A stretch of 64,000 bases of DNA, taken from contig CANMQH010000014.1 of NCBI GenBank assembly GCA_947499935.1, forward strand, positions 40,357-104,356. The letters are read 5' to 3'. Below, piece after piece: positions 7,518-16,770 of the stretch (positions within the stretch are counted from its first letter, which is position 1; each line of letters opens with the position of its first letter). The stretch is from an uncultured Algibacter sp. (lineage in GTDB: Bacteria; Bacteroidota; Bacteroidia; Flavobacteriales; Flavobacteriaceae). Made by a program: the position numbers and the translations under genes. The notes under the pieces were generated by a model. That model did not search any database. It was not told the DNA's origin and was given only the letters and a program-made list of their open reading frames with translations.

Positions 7518-10295
7518 TTATAGCTTAATAAGCTTTACATTAAGGTTATCGTTAATATTTAGAATATATAATCCTTCATTTATTTCTTCTATATCTATCT
7601 CTGTTTGAGTTCCAGATTTAATAATTTGTCCTGTAATATTGTATAACTTCCAGGTTAATTTACTTATACCTTTAGGTAAATTAGTTATCGTTATTAATCC
7701 TCTTGTTGGGTTTGGATATACTTTTATTTTAGTATAATTAATGTCTAAATTACCTGTACTAAGAGTTGTATTATTAGTAGCTCCTGGTGTTGGAGTTGCA
7801 AAAACAATATATTCTGTATCTCCATCTACCACAGCCCCATAAGAAACATCTGTATCTACATCTGTAAATGAAATTTGCTGGATTAATCTAGTAGCATCTG
7901 GTGCGGTTAGCAGTACTTCATCGGTTCCTTTTAGAGTAAAATCTAAGTGATTTTCGCCTTGGCTTATGTCTTTATCTGCCCACAACAATAAAAATCCTTT
8001 ACTTGAAACAGTAGTTTTACTTGGATCTGTATCTAGAATTTGCCATTTTAAAGGCTCAGAAATTTTATCAGAAATGTAATAGCCTGCCAAATTAATAGGA
8101 GTATCCGTTGGATTATAGATTTCGATCCAATCATCAAACTCTCCATTTTCATCAGCGATAGTGGTATCATTTTTTCCTTGAACTTCATTAATTACCAGAT
8201 TGACCGTTGTAGTTTCTATAGGTTCAAAAATTGCTTTTACACTAGTATTTTCAGAAAAAACAGGCGCTATTTCGACATCAGTACTCGAAACACCTCCTTC
8301 CCATCTCACAAACTTGTATCCAGGCAATGCTTCGGCAGAAAGATGAATAGGAATATTACCAAAATACGTTCCTGTAAAAGTTTCTGTTACCGATTTTACA
8401 TTATGTACTCTAACAAATCCTTTATTGATATCAGAACTTTCATAAGTTACTTGTATAGGATCGTCTAATCCATACTCATCTTTAATTCTTGTAAAAATTG
8501 TTGCATCCAATCTTCCTTCTATATCTGTTCTAAGAGCATTTACATTGTTTTTCCACTCTGTTAGATTTGCAAAAGGAGGGGTATTAAATTCATTATAACG
8601 ATAATCTATGGCTAATTGAAAATTAGCAATGGCATGTGCTGGTATTTCACTTTCTAATTCACTTTCCATGGCATTTAAAATAGCCATAGAACGCTCTTTA
8701 TTATAAACATGGTTTAACATAGCTGCGATAAATTGTACAGCTTCATTTTTATATGGTACATGTGCCATTATCTGAGAAGGTATAATAGATGAAACCGACA
8801 TTGGACCAACTAATGGCACATGATCTTCTCCTAGTAATCCAAAAATAGCATCATAATCGTGCATAAAAAAATGGTGCTCGTGTTTTGTTTTCCCAGAGAG
8901 GTCTCTCCAGCTTCCAAAACCACGCTCATTAAGTTCTGCATATTTTATTAAAAATTGAACATTAACAAAATCATTAAAATTTATCTCCTTCTCTAATTCT
9001 GCTCTATTCGTTGTGAAATCAAAACGAGGAAAATCCCGCCCGCTTTTAGAAAACTCATCATCTTTTAACTCAAAATTATGTCTTATATAATCATTATCAT
9101 CATCCTCGCGCACATTAATAATTCCTTGGTATTTTGCATTTACATATAATACAGCTGGACGATACCCATCAAACGGAAAATCAGCCAAATTATCTTGGCC
9201 TAATAATCTTGCTATAAAAGCATCTCTCATATGAGTCTCTGACCAATCTTGGCTAGAATTCCTTAAAAGAAAACTTTTAAACTCATTTATATTTTTATTA
9301 GGGTACATCTTATAATCAAAATCCCCATCGCCATAAACTTTATCTGCTTCTACCTTCCCATTTAATTGTGGTCCTCTTTTTGATGTATTACCAGAAGCTC
9401 TAAAATCTGCATATTGGTTGATTAGAACAGTACCATCATTTTCTATAAAGTTAAATTCAACTCTACCATCAATATTTTCTTTTCCTCTAAAACCTGTAAA
9501 TGATGAATTATCGGAAGTAAGAAGTATAGCTGGTAACTCATGCGTAGCTCCAATAATATAAGATCTGTTTTCTACAATACTAAATTCTGATGATGATTTT
9601 ATTACAATTACTTTTAATACTGTATTGCTAGCGATAGTAATTGGCGAACTATATCGTATAGAAGAAGCGTTTGGTGTTGCTCCATCTAAAGTATAATAAA
9701 TTTGATCTCCACTAGTATTTGTTATTGCTACTGTTTGGGTTGAAGCGTACATACCAGAAGGTATACTAATAGTCACACCTGTATCTAAGTATGTAAACAC
9801 AGAACTCTCATCATTGTCATTATTTGGAGTTGGGCTATTAAATAATGAATAACTAGCATCATTAAGACGACCATAAGAAATATCATTTTGCATCTCTGGA
9901 TATTCTATACGATCTATTTCTATTCCAGAAGAATCAGAAAGCACAATCGTTTCTCCAGAAGCAGATAGCTTAAAATTTGCGTGCAAAGCAGTGGTAGCTC
10001 CAAAATCATCTGGTAAATCATCTGCAAAAATAATTAAAAACCCATTTTCAGGAATAATAGTACCCAGAGGAAAAGTCCATTTATTAGGAGTGTCAATATC
10101 ATCACTTAAAAAATAACCACCAATATCTATTGGAGAAGAAGATAGATTTTTTAACTCAATCCAATCTGGATATTTAAAACTATCCCCAGAATCTAACAAT
10201 GTTCTTACATTTTTTGCTTGTATTTCATTAATAACTATATTTTGGGAATATAGTGTTGTTGTTATTAATGTTAATAATAAAAATATTTTTTTCAT
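7518..10295 (-). CDS. Secreted CotH-kinase protein with two lamin-tail domains and T9SS sorting domain
   Basis: A 925-residue multidomain extracellular protein. After a signal peptide (to about residue 17) come a lamin-tail (LTD) domain (about 18-155, NIVINEIQAKN...GGYFLSDD), a chitobiase/FN3-like module (about 170-250, IYYTLDGATPN), a CotH domain (about 270-600, with HMRDAFIARLLGQ and HHFFMHDYDAIFG), a divergent InlB-type beta module (about 615-690, GYKFVRWEGGVSSTDVEI), a second LTD (about 695-840, NLVINEVQGKND) and a type A sorting domain (about 850-925, YPNPTRGLITI). CotH proteins are atypical kinase-fold proteins, and spore CotH phosphorylates coat proteins. The role of secreted bacterial versions with LTDs is not settled. 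It stands alone, apparently monocistronic. Confidence 0.88.
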   Translation of the reverse strand: MKKIFLLLTLITTTLYSQNIVINEIQAKNVRTLLDSGDSFKYPDWIELKNLSSSPIDIGGYFLSDDIDTPNKWTFPLGTIIPENGFLIIFADDLPDDFGATTALHANFKLSASGETIVLSDSSGIEIDRIEYPEMQNDISYGRLNDASYSLFNSPTPNNDNDESSVFTYLDTGVTISIPSGMYASTQTVAITNTSGDQIYYTLDGATPNASSIRYSSPITIASNTVLKVIVIKSSSEFSIVENRSYIIGATHELPAILLTSDNSSFTGFRGKENIDGRVEFNFIENDGTVLINQYADFRASGNTSKRGPQLNGKVEADKVYGDGDFDYKMYPNKNINEFKSFLLRNSSQDWSETHMRDAFIARLLGQDNLADFPFDGYRPAVLYVNAKYQGIINVREDDDNDYIRHNFELKDDEFSKSGRDFPRFDFTTNRAELEKEINFNDFVNVQFLIKYAELNERGFGSWRDLSGKTKHEHHFFMHDYDAIFGLLGEDHVPLVGPMSVSSIIPSQIMAHVPYKNEAVQFIAAMLNHVYNKERSMAILNAMESELESEIPAHAIANFQLAIDYRYNEFNTPPFANLTEWKNNVNALRTDIEGRLDATIFTRIKDEYGLDDPIQVTYESSDINKGFVRVHNVKSVTETFTGTYFGNIPIHLSAEALPGYKFVRWEGGVSSTDVEIAPVFSENTSVKAIFEPIETTTVNLVINEVQGKNDTTIADENGEFDDWIEIYNPTDTPINLAGYYISDKISEPLKWQILDTDPSKTTVSSKGFLLLWADKDISQGENHLDFTLKGTDEVLLTAPDATRLIQQISFTDVDTDVSYGAVVDGDTEYIVFATPTPGATNNTTLSTGNLDINYTKIKVYPNPTRGLITITNLPKGISKLTWKLYNITGQIIKSGTQTEIDIEEINEGLYILNINDNLNVKLIKL

Positions 10296-10817
10296 TTGTC
10301 TTTTTTATAGGGGTTTATAGCTTATAGCTATATAACAATTTAAAATAGAAATCTCCTACCCTCTGAAAAAAAATAATTTGTTTAACATTTTAGTGCTCGA
10401 TTTTAATATAAATTGAATACCCTTACTAAAAAAGAAGTAGCACTAACTTTAAATGATATAAAAAATGCTTTTGAAAAAAGCAGATAGAACCTTTAAAACT
10501 TTTAAAGGAAATGACTTGGTACATTTTAAATCAAATTTTCTTTAATCACGAATTTGACCAAGTTCGAACAACTAGTATAAATTCATTTTTCTCTCTAATA
10601 CCTGAAATAACAAGTAGCAAAAAAGAGGAATTCTATCAAAAATAATATAATCATTGCTTTTATCATTCCCGATTTTGGAAACGTTTTGTTGTGATTATAG
10701 ATAGTGAGTGCCGAAGCAGTAAATATAATAGTTGTAAATTATTTTTTATCACGACAAATTGTTAGATATTTTGATTTTAAAAATGGGTATCTAATTTAGA
10801 TATACTAATAAGTTTGT
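10296..10817. other. Gene-poor region, 522 bases
   Basis: Apart from the broken coding fragments at 10413-10645 (listed separately) I see only AT-rich DNA, with a TATAGC-type inverted repeat just upstream of the CotH gene (about 10315-10335). No RNA gene or intact ORF is visible. Confidence 0.4.
10413..10645 (+). pseudogene. Decayed coding remnant, frameshifted
   Basis: Protein-like segments can be read in shifted frames. One frame reads TKKEVALTLNDIKNAFEK to a stop at 10485-10487. A second, open from 10475, ends in SINSFFSLIPEITSSKKEEF with TAA at 10643-10645. A third reads ADRTFKTFKGNDLVHFKSNF to a stop. Their order and amphipathic composition suggest an eroded small gene with one or more frameshifts. 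No intact start is present and I cannot name the family. Chance reading in AT-rich DNA remains possible. Confidence 0.3.
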
Positions 10818-11711
10818 TTATGGATTTTCAGGATATTTTTCAGGTGTGTTTCTACCTCCCCATTTAACTCTAAAAGGAGCAAAACTCTTATTGTTTGACA
10901 CATTGTTATCCCAAAAATTAAGTCCAAATTTTTCTGCTTTAAACCATGGTCCTACATGACCTCCCCAATATCCTTCATCCTTAATCGTATTACAAAAAGG
11001 TCTTATCCATTTTAGTGACCAAGGGATATGAGATTTTGAGCTTACAAATACACCCTCTGAACCATTAGCATTACACAAGGAAGCACCATCTGCCAAATAA
11101 GCTTGCTGATCTGCTGAATTTGGAATAAAACCAGCACCACAGTGAATATTACCTCCATCAGTACAAATACCATCTGGGTAGTCTGCATCCCATACATCAG
11201 TAAATTGTCTTTGGTCTCCCCAAAACGCTCTTATAAATAAACAGCTATCTTTTTTTATTTTATGTTGCTCTTCGCTATAACCTACTAATTTTCTTATATG
11301 GTTAATTGATATCTTATGCCATTCATCAACTTCTGCTTTGGTAGGGTTGTTATTATCTTTAAAAGGTTGTGTTTCATAAAAAACCTCTCTTATTCCTCTC
11401 ACTACGTCTGGGTTAGGACAAAGGCAATCGTAAAATTCTTGTTTAGTTTTTCCCAGTGGGCTTATAGCCTCTCCATTCCATTTATAAGTTTCCCAAGCTT
11501 CAGGTGAAAAATCGTCAGATCCCTTTCTAAAGGCATCAGGATCGTGAGACATAACTCCATCACTAATCGGTTTTGAATAAAAAGTAGACCAATCTGCCTG
11601 ATCTGGTGTGAATTGATTCAATTCTATGTTATTTGTTGGTTCAGCTTCATCAGAAGAATTGCAAGAACATAGAACAATAAAAAAACTTAAAAATATATAG
11701 TATGATTTCAT
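10818..11711 (-). CDS. Cys/Trp-rich lipoprotein of unknown function
   Basis: A 297-residue protein with a short lipoprotein signal (lipobox LCSC, Cys17). The mature part has about seven further Cys (for example YDCLCPNPD, DGICTDGGNIHCGAG, PFCNTIKDE) and an unusual number of Trp residues, especially near the C-terminus (WGGHVGPWFKAEKFGLNFW). This composition suggests a disulfide-stabilised extracytoplasmic domain. I recognise no family and no catalytic motif. The gene stands alone between two regions with decayed reading frames, next to the tRNA-Arg-bounded module, and may itself be acquired DNA. The start is the first Met before the signal peptide. Confidence 0.65.
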   Translation of the reverse strand: MKSYYIFLSFFIVLCSCNSSDEAEPTNNIELNQFTPDQADWSTFYSKPISDGVMSHDPDAFRKGSDDFSPEAWETYKWNGEAISPLGKTKQEFYDCLCPNPDVVRGIREVFYETQPFKDNNNPTKAEVDEWHKISINHIRKLVGYSEEQHKIKKDSCLFIRAFWGDQRQFTDVWDADYPDGICTDGGNIHCGAGFIPNSADQQAYLADGASLCNANGSEGVFVSSKSHIPWSLKWIRPFCNTIKDEGYWGGHVGPWFKAEKFGLNFWDNNVSNNKSFAPFRVKWGGRNTPEKYPENP

Positions 11712-12188
11712 AGTGATGCTAATATAATTAATTTAGAATTAGTCCAAATACAAATAATAAAGAAAGGAGAACCTATTGAAAGCGAAATTATCATCTTTCT
11801 TTAAGATATACGAAGCAACTATCGAGTTTAGCTCAAAGTTATACTATAAAGAATTTAAAACGTTTACAACATATGCATATATATCCCTAAAAGTAGCAGC
11901 ACCACTAGATCGTATTTTTGAAGTTATCGAATCTAAAAAAGCAAAGTGAAACGTTACGAGAAAGTATAAATAAATTGAGCATTTATACCTTTAGTATATC
12001 AGAGGATTTTTTATCCACAATGAATAATTGGAATATCGTTTAATGAGAATAGATTCAATCTATTCATAAAGAACAATCTTGCTTTTTAGTAAAACTAGAT
12101 TTTAATAAAATTCAATTTCTTGATATCTAAAAGAGATATAATTAGTTAATAAAAACCATTGGACACTAATAATCAAGTATTTGATTAT
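11712..12188. other. Gene-poor region with a degraded reading frame
   Basis: About 480 bases without an intact gene between the Cys/Trp-rich lipoprotein and the terminator that ends the signalling module. A degraded ORF (11776-12130) covers most of it. Short AT-rich ORFs on the minus strand look random. Confidence 0.4.
11776..12130 (+). pseudogene. Degraded ORF with frameshift and in-frame stops
   Basis: AGGAG at 11765-11769 precedes a TTG at 11776 opening a 57-codon ORF (contains KIYEATIEFSSKLYYKEF and KVAAPLDRIFEVIESKK) that stops at 11947-11949. A one-base shift continues sensibly as QSETLRESINKLSIYTFSIS...NNWNIV, meets stops near 12040-12050, and in that same frame resumes as IHKEQSCFLVKLDFNKIQF until TAA at 12128-12130. 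One frameshift plus a cluster of stops in an otherwise protein-like sequence suggests a dead gene. The family is not recognised. The first 57 codons could alternatively be a living small ORF. Confidence 0.35.
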
Positions 12189-12227
12189 TAAAAAAAAATA
12201 AAAGAGGCAAATAAGAAATTTACCTCT
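12189..12227 (-). terminator. Intrinsic terminator at the left end of the signalling module
   Basis: A 10-bp stem with one G-T pair (12203-12212 with 12218-12227), followed on the minus strand by a run of T (A-run at 12191-12199). It lies three bases beyond the tRNA-Arg 3'-end copy, the arrangement expected of a tRNA gene's own terminator. It may originally have belonged to tRNA-Arg. Confidence 0.75.
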
Positions 12228-12229
12228 AG

Positions 12230-12244
12230 TTGTGACCGCGAAGG
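12230..12244 (-). repeat. Partial copy of the tRNA-Arg 3' end (candidate attachment site)
   Basis: Fifteen bases, TTGTGACCGCGAAGG, match 19530-19544 exactly, which is the 3' end of the tRNA-Arg gene in the same orientation. Beyond them (12248-12260) lies a T-loop-like GAGTTCAAAC. No complete tRNA can be folded here. A tRNA 3'-end fragment on the far side of a gene block is the classic footprint of site-specific integration at that tRNA. A decayed tRNA duplicate is the alternative. Confidence 0.6.
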
Positions 12245-12283
12245 TACAGAGTTCAAACTTTTTAAACCAAGACATCAAGTTAA

Positions 12284-13132
12284 TCATTGATACTCAATCA
12301 ACTTCTCTGCAATCTGAAACCCAGCAAAAACGCCGTAGACTTTTTCTCCTGTAATATTGTTAGGTGGAATAACCACCTCATAAAATGGATCGTCTTTGTT
12401 TTCTTTGTTAGACCAAGTGGCAAACAAATTATCGTATAAAACAGGATTTACATTTGCTACCTGTAAGACTATGTCTGTAACTGTTTCCGTATCGCTTACG
12501 GCAAAAAAACCATAAGAAGAAAGTTGTGCTCCATCTTCTATTTGGTCTGTCACAAATCGCTGATTCCCATATTTTAAAGTAGACTCAACAATGTAATTCT
12601 CGAGTCTAGCTCCTACTATATACCTATTTGATTCTGCTGTAATATCATCAAAAATAATGGTTACTGATTCCTTTAAATTTCCGTTTTCGTCCAGATTATC
12701 TGTTAGCTGATGGTTTATTTGAGAAATAGTATTTGAAGGAATTATACAAGAAGATGTGTAAGTTCTCCCATCTACCAGTACTGATAAATTATATGTTCCA
12801 CCAGGTACTATGGCAAGTTGAGACGCATCAATCTGATAGTTTAAATCTTCAGAAACGTACAGCAACACTACAGTATCTCCCATAACATTAGATAAGGTTA
12901 CTACAGCATTAGCAATCACAAAAGCTTCCTCATCATTCTCTGCAATGTTATTTATAGATGATAAGGTTTTAGACACCTGTACTTGTAACAAATCATCCTG
13001 CGGAGAGATGTAACCGTATATTACCACTAATTGCTCTGTGTTGTTAGTACTAAAGTCATCCAGCCTTACTTCATCATCACAACTTGTAAAAAGTACTATA
13101 AAAAAGGATAGTATGTAAATGAAGTATTTCAT
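12284..13132 (-). CDS. DUF4249 lipoprotein, TonB-receptor partner
   Basis: A 282-residue lipoprotein (lipobox LFTSC, Cys about 18). The mature domain begins TEQLVVIYGYISPQDDLLQVQVSK, typical of DUF4249, an extracytoplasmic beta-rich family in Bacteroidota that is regularly encoded directly after FecA-type TonB-dependent receptors. It starts two bases after the receptor's stop, so they are translationally close and probably act as a pair, with DUF4249 as a surface accessory rather than a SusD. The ligand is unknown. It is the last gene of the ECF-sigma operon. Confidence 0.8.
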   Translation of the reverse strand: MKYFIYILSFFIVLFTSCDDEVRLDDFSTNNTEQLVVIYGYISPQDDLLQVQVSKTLSSINNIAENDEEAFVIANAVVTLSNVMGDTVVLLYVSEDLNYQIDASQLAIVPGGTYNLSVLVDGRTYTSSCIIPSNTISQINHQLTDNLDENGNLKESVTIIFDDITAESNRYIVGARLENYIVESTLKYGNQRFVTDQIEDGAQLSSYGFFAVSDTETVTDIVLQVANVNPVLYDNLFATWSNKENKDDPFYEVVIPPNNITGEKVYGVFAGFQIAEKLIEYQ

Positions 13133-13134
13133 AT

Positions 13135-15801
13135 TTAAAATTTATAAGAATAACTAATAGATGGGATAAAAACTAAAACAGATACACGTCTCAAGGATTC
13201 TCCTATAAATTCACTTGAACCACCTATACCTATGGGACTAGAATTACCATCACTAACATAATAATACAATGGATTTCTTCGTGCATACACATTGTAGACA
13301 GAAATATCCCAAGTACGGAGATTATCACGTTTTGTCTTTTTATGGAATTGAACTCCTAAATTAAGTCTGTGAGTGGCCTCTCCTCTTACATTATTACGTC
13401 TTGTAGTAAATTGACTTGTAGGTGTTGCGTCAAAATCTGGGGTGCCAGAACCTATTGGAAAACCGTTATCTGCATTTAGACTTTCTAAATTTGGTAAAGT
13501 GAAATTAGTTCCAGAGCGATACGTCCACGATGCTGACCAGGTAATTTTATTGGACAGTTTATAAGTGCTGACCAGATTAATATTATGTCGTTGGTCATAT
13601 TTTGAAAAGAACATCCTACCTTGATTTAACTCATAAAATTGTCTTTGCGACCACGATAGCGTATAACCTAACAAACCTTGAATTTTTCCGATTTGTTTTC
13701 TTAGTAAAAACTCTGCGCCATAAGCCCATCCATTTCCTGATGTTATATTGTCTTCCCAACTTACATTTTGTCCTGTTTGCAAGTTTTGAATGTCTAAAAA
13801 TGAAGCTCCTTCTTTATAAGTAATGACATTTTTTAAAGTTTTATAATATCCTTCCACCTCTAAGGAATATCCTATGTTATTAAAGCCTTTTGCAATTCCT
13901 AAGGCAAACTGCTCTGCTTGTTGTGGTGCTACATTTTTTGTACTACTTACCCATAAATCTGTAGGTAAACCAGTTCCAGTATTAGAAAGCAAATGCACAA
14001 ATTGGTTCATTTTTGTGTAAGAAGCTTTAACTGTTAAATTAGATTTTAATCGGTATGCAAGAGATAATCGCGGTTCTAGTGGCAGGTTATTAAAGCGGTT
14101 TGTATTAAAATAATTTAAACGTAGTCCTGTTGTAGCGGTTAATTTTCGTGAAAGCGAAATAACATCTTCAAAATAAATGGAACTTTCTAGAGAATTTAAT
14201 CGTTGTTCATTTTTAGAAACTGCTCCCGATTGTAAGGATAATTTTTTACGCTCTGGAATAAAATGATGCGCAGTACTTTGCAGTCCAAAAGTAATATCGT
14301 GATTTGTGTTAGGATGATAATCAAAAGATAATTTTACTCCATAATCGTTAATTCCTGAGAAGGCTTCAAATTCACTTTGACGTTCTTCAATTGTATTTAT
14401 AGACTCTTTATAGCCTGCTTTGAGGTTGTAATTACTGTAAATTAGAGATAAATTAGAAAACAATTTATTACCATACTGGTGGTTCCATCTCGCGGTTGTG
14501 GTTAGGTTACCCCAACTCAAACGTTCCTCAGTGTTACTCGTTTGCTTTTCTGAACTTGTAGCAAAAGAGTCTTTACCAAAGTAACTGCTCAAATAAATAG
14601 TATTACGCTCATTTATAATGTGATGCAATTTTGCGTTCATATCATAAAAAAATAAATCGGCTTGATTATCATTTTTAGCCTGAAAAGATCTGGCAATGAG
14701 GTCTGCAAAACTGCGTCTCCCACTTAATAAAAAAGAAGTTTTGTCTTTTTGAATAGGTCCTTCTAACAAAAATGAAGAAGATAGTATACCTATGTTAAAT
14801 GCGCCAGAAATAGTTTCTTTATTACCATCTTTCATTGTAAGATCCATAACTCCAGACAGCCTACCTCCATACTTAGAAGGAAATGCTCCCTTGTAAATTT
14901 TAGTAGATTTTACAGCATCTACATTATAAACCGAAATAAAACCAAATAAATGGTTTGAATTGTAAACTGTTACCTCGTCTAAGATGGTAAGATTTTGGTC
15001 TGGAGAACCGCCTCTTATTAAAACTTGTGCACTACCTTCTGCGCCAGATTGTATTCCCGGTAACAATTGTAATGTTTTTAAAATATCACGCTCACCTAAT
15101 AATACTGGAGTTGTTTCTATCTGTTTATTAGTTAGTTTAAGACTAGACATTTGTGACGATTTACTAGGTTTTTGATACGTTGAACCTAGTATGGTTACTT
15201 CATCTAAACTTTCAGTACCTAAAGCTAATTCTATTGTAACAACTTGATTTTTATTAAGATTGATTACGCGACTATCATCACCATAACCTATGTAAGAAGT
15301 TAAGATATTATACGTGGCTTTTTCTAATTCTATAGAGAAAAAGCCATAGTTATTTGTTATTACTCCTTGTTGTATTTCAGGGATATAGACAGATGCTTCA
15401 GGAAGTGATTCCTGACTCTCTTTTTCTCTTACATAACCACTTAAAACATAATATTCATCGGTAATCTCTTTATAAATTAGTATCTGATTACCTACACTTT
15501 TAAATGCATAGCCTTTATTAGGAAATAGTTTTTGAAGTATTTGAAGTATTGTTTTCTGAGTTTCATTTACAGAAATCAAGCGTTCTAAATTTATACTATT
15601 TTCTGAATACGCAAAAGTAAAATCACCTAAATCTTCTAAAGTATTCAAGGCTTCTTGAAGTGTTTTATTTTCTATTTTAAGAGTACACTTTCGTGAAATC
15701 GGAACATCTTCAGTTTCTTGCGCAATACAAAATAATGGCGTAAATACAAGTAGTATAAAAAGCGATATGTGACGGATAGAGTTCAAATTTAAGACACGCA
15801 A
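13135..15801 (-). CDS. TonB-dependent outer-membrane receptor with STN signalling domain
   Basis: An 888-residue receptor: signal peptide to about residue 27 (CIAQ), an STN domain (about 38-110) used by FecA-type transducers to contact an anti-sigma factor, a carboxypeptidase-regulatory-like beta-sandwich (about 117-200, LSGYVREKESQESLPEA), the plug (about 215-340, GERDILKTLQLLPGIQSG and ILDEVTVYNSNHLFGFISV) and a beta-barrel ending in an aromatic residue (YSYKF). It imports a substrate with TonB energy and signals its presence to FecR. The start overlaps the fecR stop by 13 bases. No SusD gene is present and a DUF4249 gene follows instead. The substrate cannot be read from sequence. Confidence 0.92.
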   Translation of the reverse strand: MRVLNLNSIRHISLFILLVFTPLFCIAQETEDVPISRKCTLKIENKTLQEALNTLEDLGDFTFAYSENSINLERLISVNETQKTILQILQKLFPNKGYAFKSVGNQILIYKEITDEYYVLSGYVREKESQESLPEASVYIPEIQQGVITNNYGFFSIELEKATYNILTSYIGYGDDSRVINLNKNQVVTIELALGTESLDEVTILGSTYQKPSKSSQMSSLKLTNKQIETTPVLLGERDILKTLQLLPGIQSGAEGSAQVLIRGGSPDQNLTILDEVTVYNSNHLFGFISVYNVDAVKSTKIYKGAFPSKYGGRLSGVMDLTMKDGNKETISGAFNIGILSSSFLLEGPIQKDKTSFLLSGRRSFADLIARSFQAKNDNQADLFFYDMNAKLHHIINERNTIYLSSYFGKDSFATSSEKQTSNTEERLSWGNLTTTARWNHQYGNKLFSNLSLIYSNYNLKAGYKESINTIEERQSEFEAFSGINDYGVKLSFDYHPNTNHDITFGLQSTAHHFIPERKKLSLQSGAVSKNEQRLNSLESSIYFEDVISLSRKLTATTGLRLNYFNTNRFNNLPLEPRLSLAYRLKSNLTVKASYTKMNQFVHLLSNTGTGLPTDLWVSSTKNVAPQQAEQFALGIAKGFNNIGYSLEVEGYYKTLKNVITYKEGASFLDIQNLQTGQNVSWEDNITSGNGWAYGAEFLLRKQIGKIQGLLGYTLSWSQRQFYELNQGRMFFSKYDQRHNINLVSTYKLSNKITWSASWTYRSGTNFTLPNLESLNADNGFPIGSGTPDFDATPTSQFTTRRNNVRGEATHRLNLGVQFHKKTKRDNLRTWDISVYNVYARRNPLYYYVSDGNSSPIGIGGSSEFIGESLRRVSVLVFIPSISYSYKF

Positions 15802-16760
15802 CGCCCATTAATTAATCGTATCGTATCACCATCTTTTACTACAGAAAACTGATAAAGTACCCTTAGCGTCTCTACAATCATATCTAAAGATTGATTATTG
15901 AAAGTAGCAGTTAGTTTACAATCTAGAAGGGCTTCGTTTTTAATGATAAATTGGGTGTCGTATGCGTTAGCAACGTCTTTAATAACTTGTGATAAGTCTG
16001 TTTTGTTAAATTGAAATATCTTAGTTTTCCAGGAATCAACGTTTACATTTTTAATAGAATTAACTGCAAGAGTTCCATCTTCTTGAGCACTCACAGTTTC
16101 TCCTGACTTGATGATTTTAAAGGTTTTCTTATTAGAAAACTTAACGCTACCTTCTATTAGAGTAAGAGAAGTTCCATTACTTTTATCATCTTTAAGATTA
16201 AACTCTGTTCCTAGAACCTTCGTCGTAGTAGTATTCAGAGTTATAGTAAATGGTTTCAATTTGTTTTTTGCAACTTTAAAATACGCTTCTCCTTTTAGCT
16301 TCACATCTCGCTTTTCAGCATTAAAATCATTTGTATACGTAAGTTCGCTTCCCTTTTTTAACCAAAGTTGAGTACCGTCTGGTAATGTGTATTCCTTTGT
16401 AGTAGTTGCAATTAAACTAGTGTCATTATCTATAAAGAAAGGAATACTTATTCCTATCAATAAAATAACAGATGCTGCAACTTTCCAGAGTATAGAAAAA
16501 CCTATTTTACGCACTTTAGGCTCGGTGCTGTCTTCAATTTTATGAGCCACTTTTTTCCAACTGGCATCAGTATCTATTTTCTCAAAATCTTCAGTCATAG
16601 AGGATATTTTCCATAACTGTTTTACGTTTTCAAATTGCATGCGATTCTCTTCACTAACCTGCATCCAGTTTTCTATTTGCTTATTTTCAGTATCCGTAGT
16701 CCGTTTCTGTAAATATTCAATGAGATGTGCGTCATTTATATGGGTGTAATTTTCGTTCAT
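15789..16760 (-). CDS. FecR-family anti-sigma factor
   Basis: A 323-residue protein with an N-terminal cytoplasmic helical segment (about 1-85) that would hold the sigma factor, one membrane helix (about 92-112, LWKVAASVILLIGISIPFF), and a periplasmic FecR domain (about 120-220, YTLPDGTQLWLKKGSELTY, GEAYFKVAKN, VLGTEFNL) followed by a C-terminal DUF4974-like domain (about 250-320). It passes the signal from the STN domain of the receptor to the sigma factor. It lies 10 bases downstream of the sigma gene and overlaps the receptor gene. Confidence 0.92.
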   Translation of the reverse strand: MNENYTHINDAHLIEYLQKRTTDTENKQIENWMQVSEENRMQFENVKQLWKISSMTEDFEKIDTDASWKKVAHKIEDSTEPKVRKIGFSILWKVAASVILLIGISIPFFIDNDTSLIATTTKEYTLPDGTQLWLKKGSELTYTNDFNAEKRDVKLKGEAYFKVAKNKLKPFTITLNTTTTKVLGTEFNLKDDKSNGTSLTLIEGSVKFSNKKTFKIIKSGETVSAQEDGTLAVNSIKNVNVDSWKTKIFQFNKTDLSQVIKDVANAYDTQFIIKNEALLDCKLTATFNNQSLDMIVETLRVLYQFSVVKDGDTIRLINGRCVS

Positions 16761-16770
16761 AATGACTTAT

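Noticed and set aside
12102..12287. A 61-codon minus-strand ORF rich in Phe, Leu and Ile
   Set aside because: It spans the terminator and the tRNA-Arg fragment and overlaps the DUF4249 stop. Its composition reflects AT-rich DNA, and no signal or family is visible.
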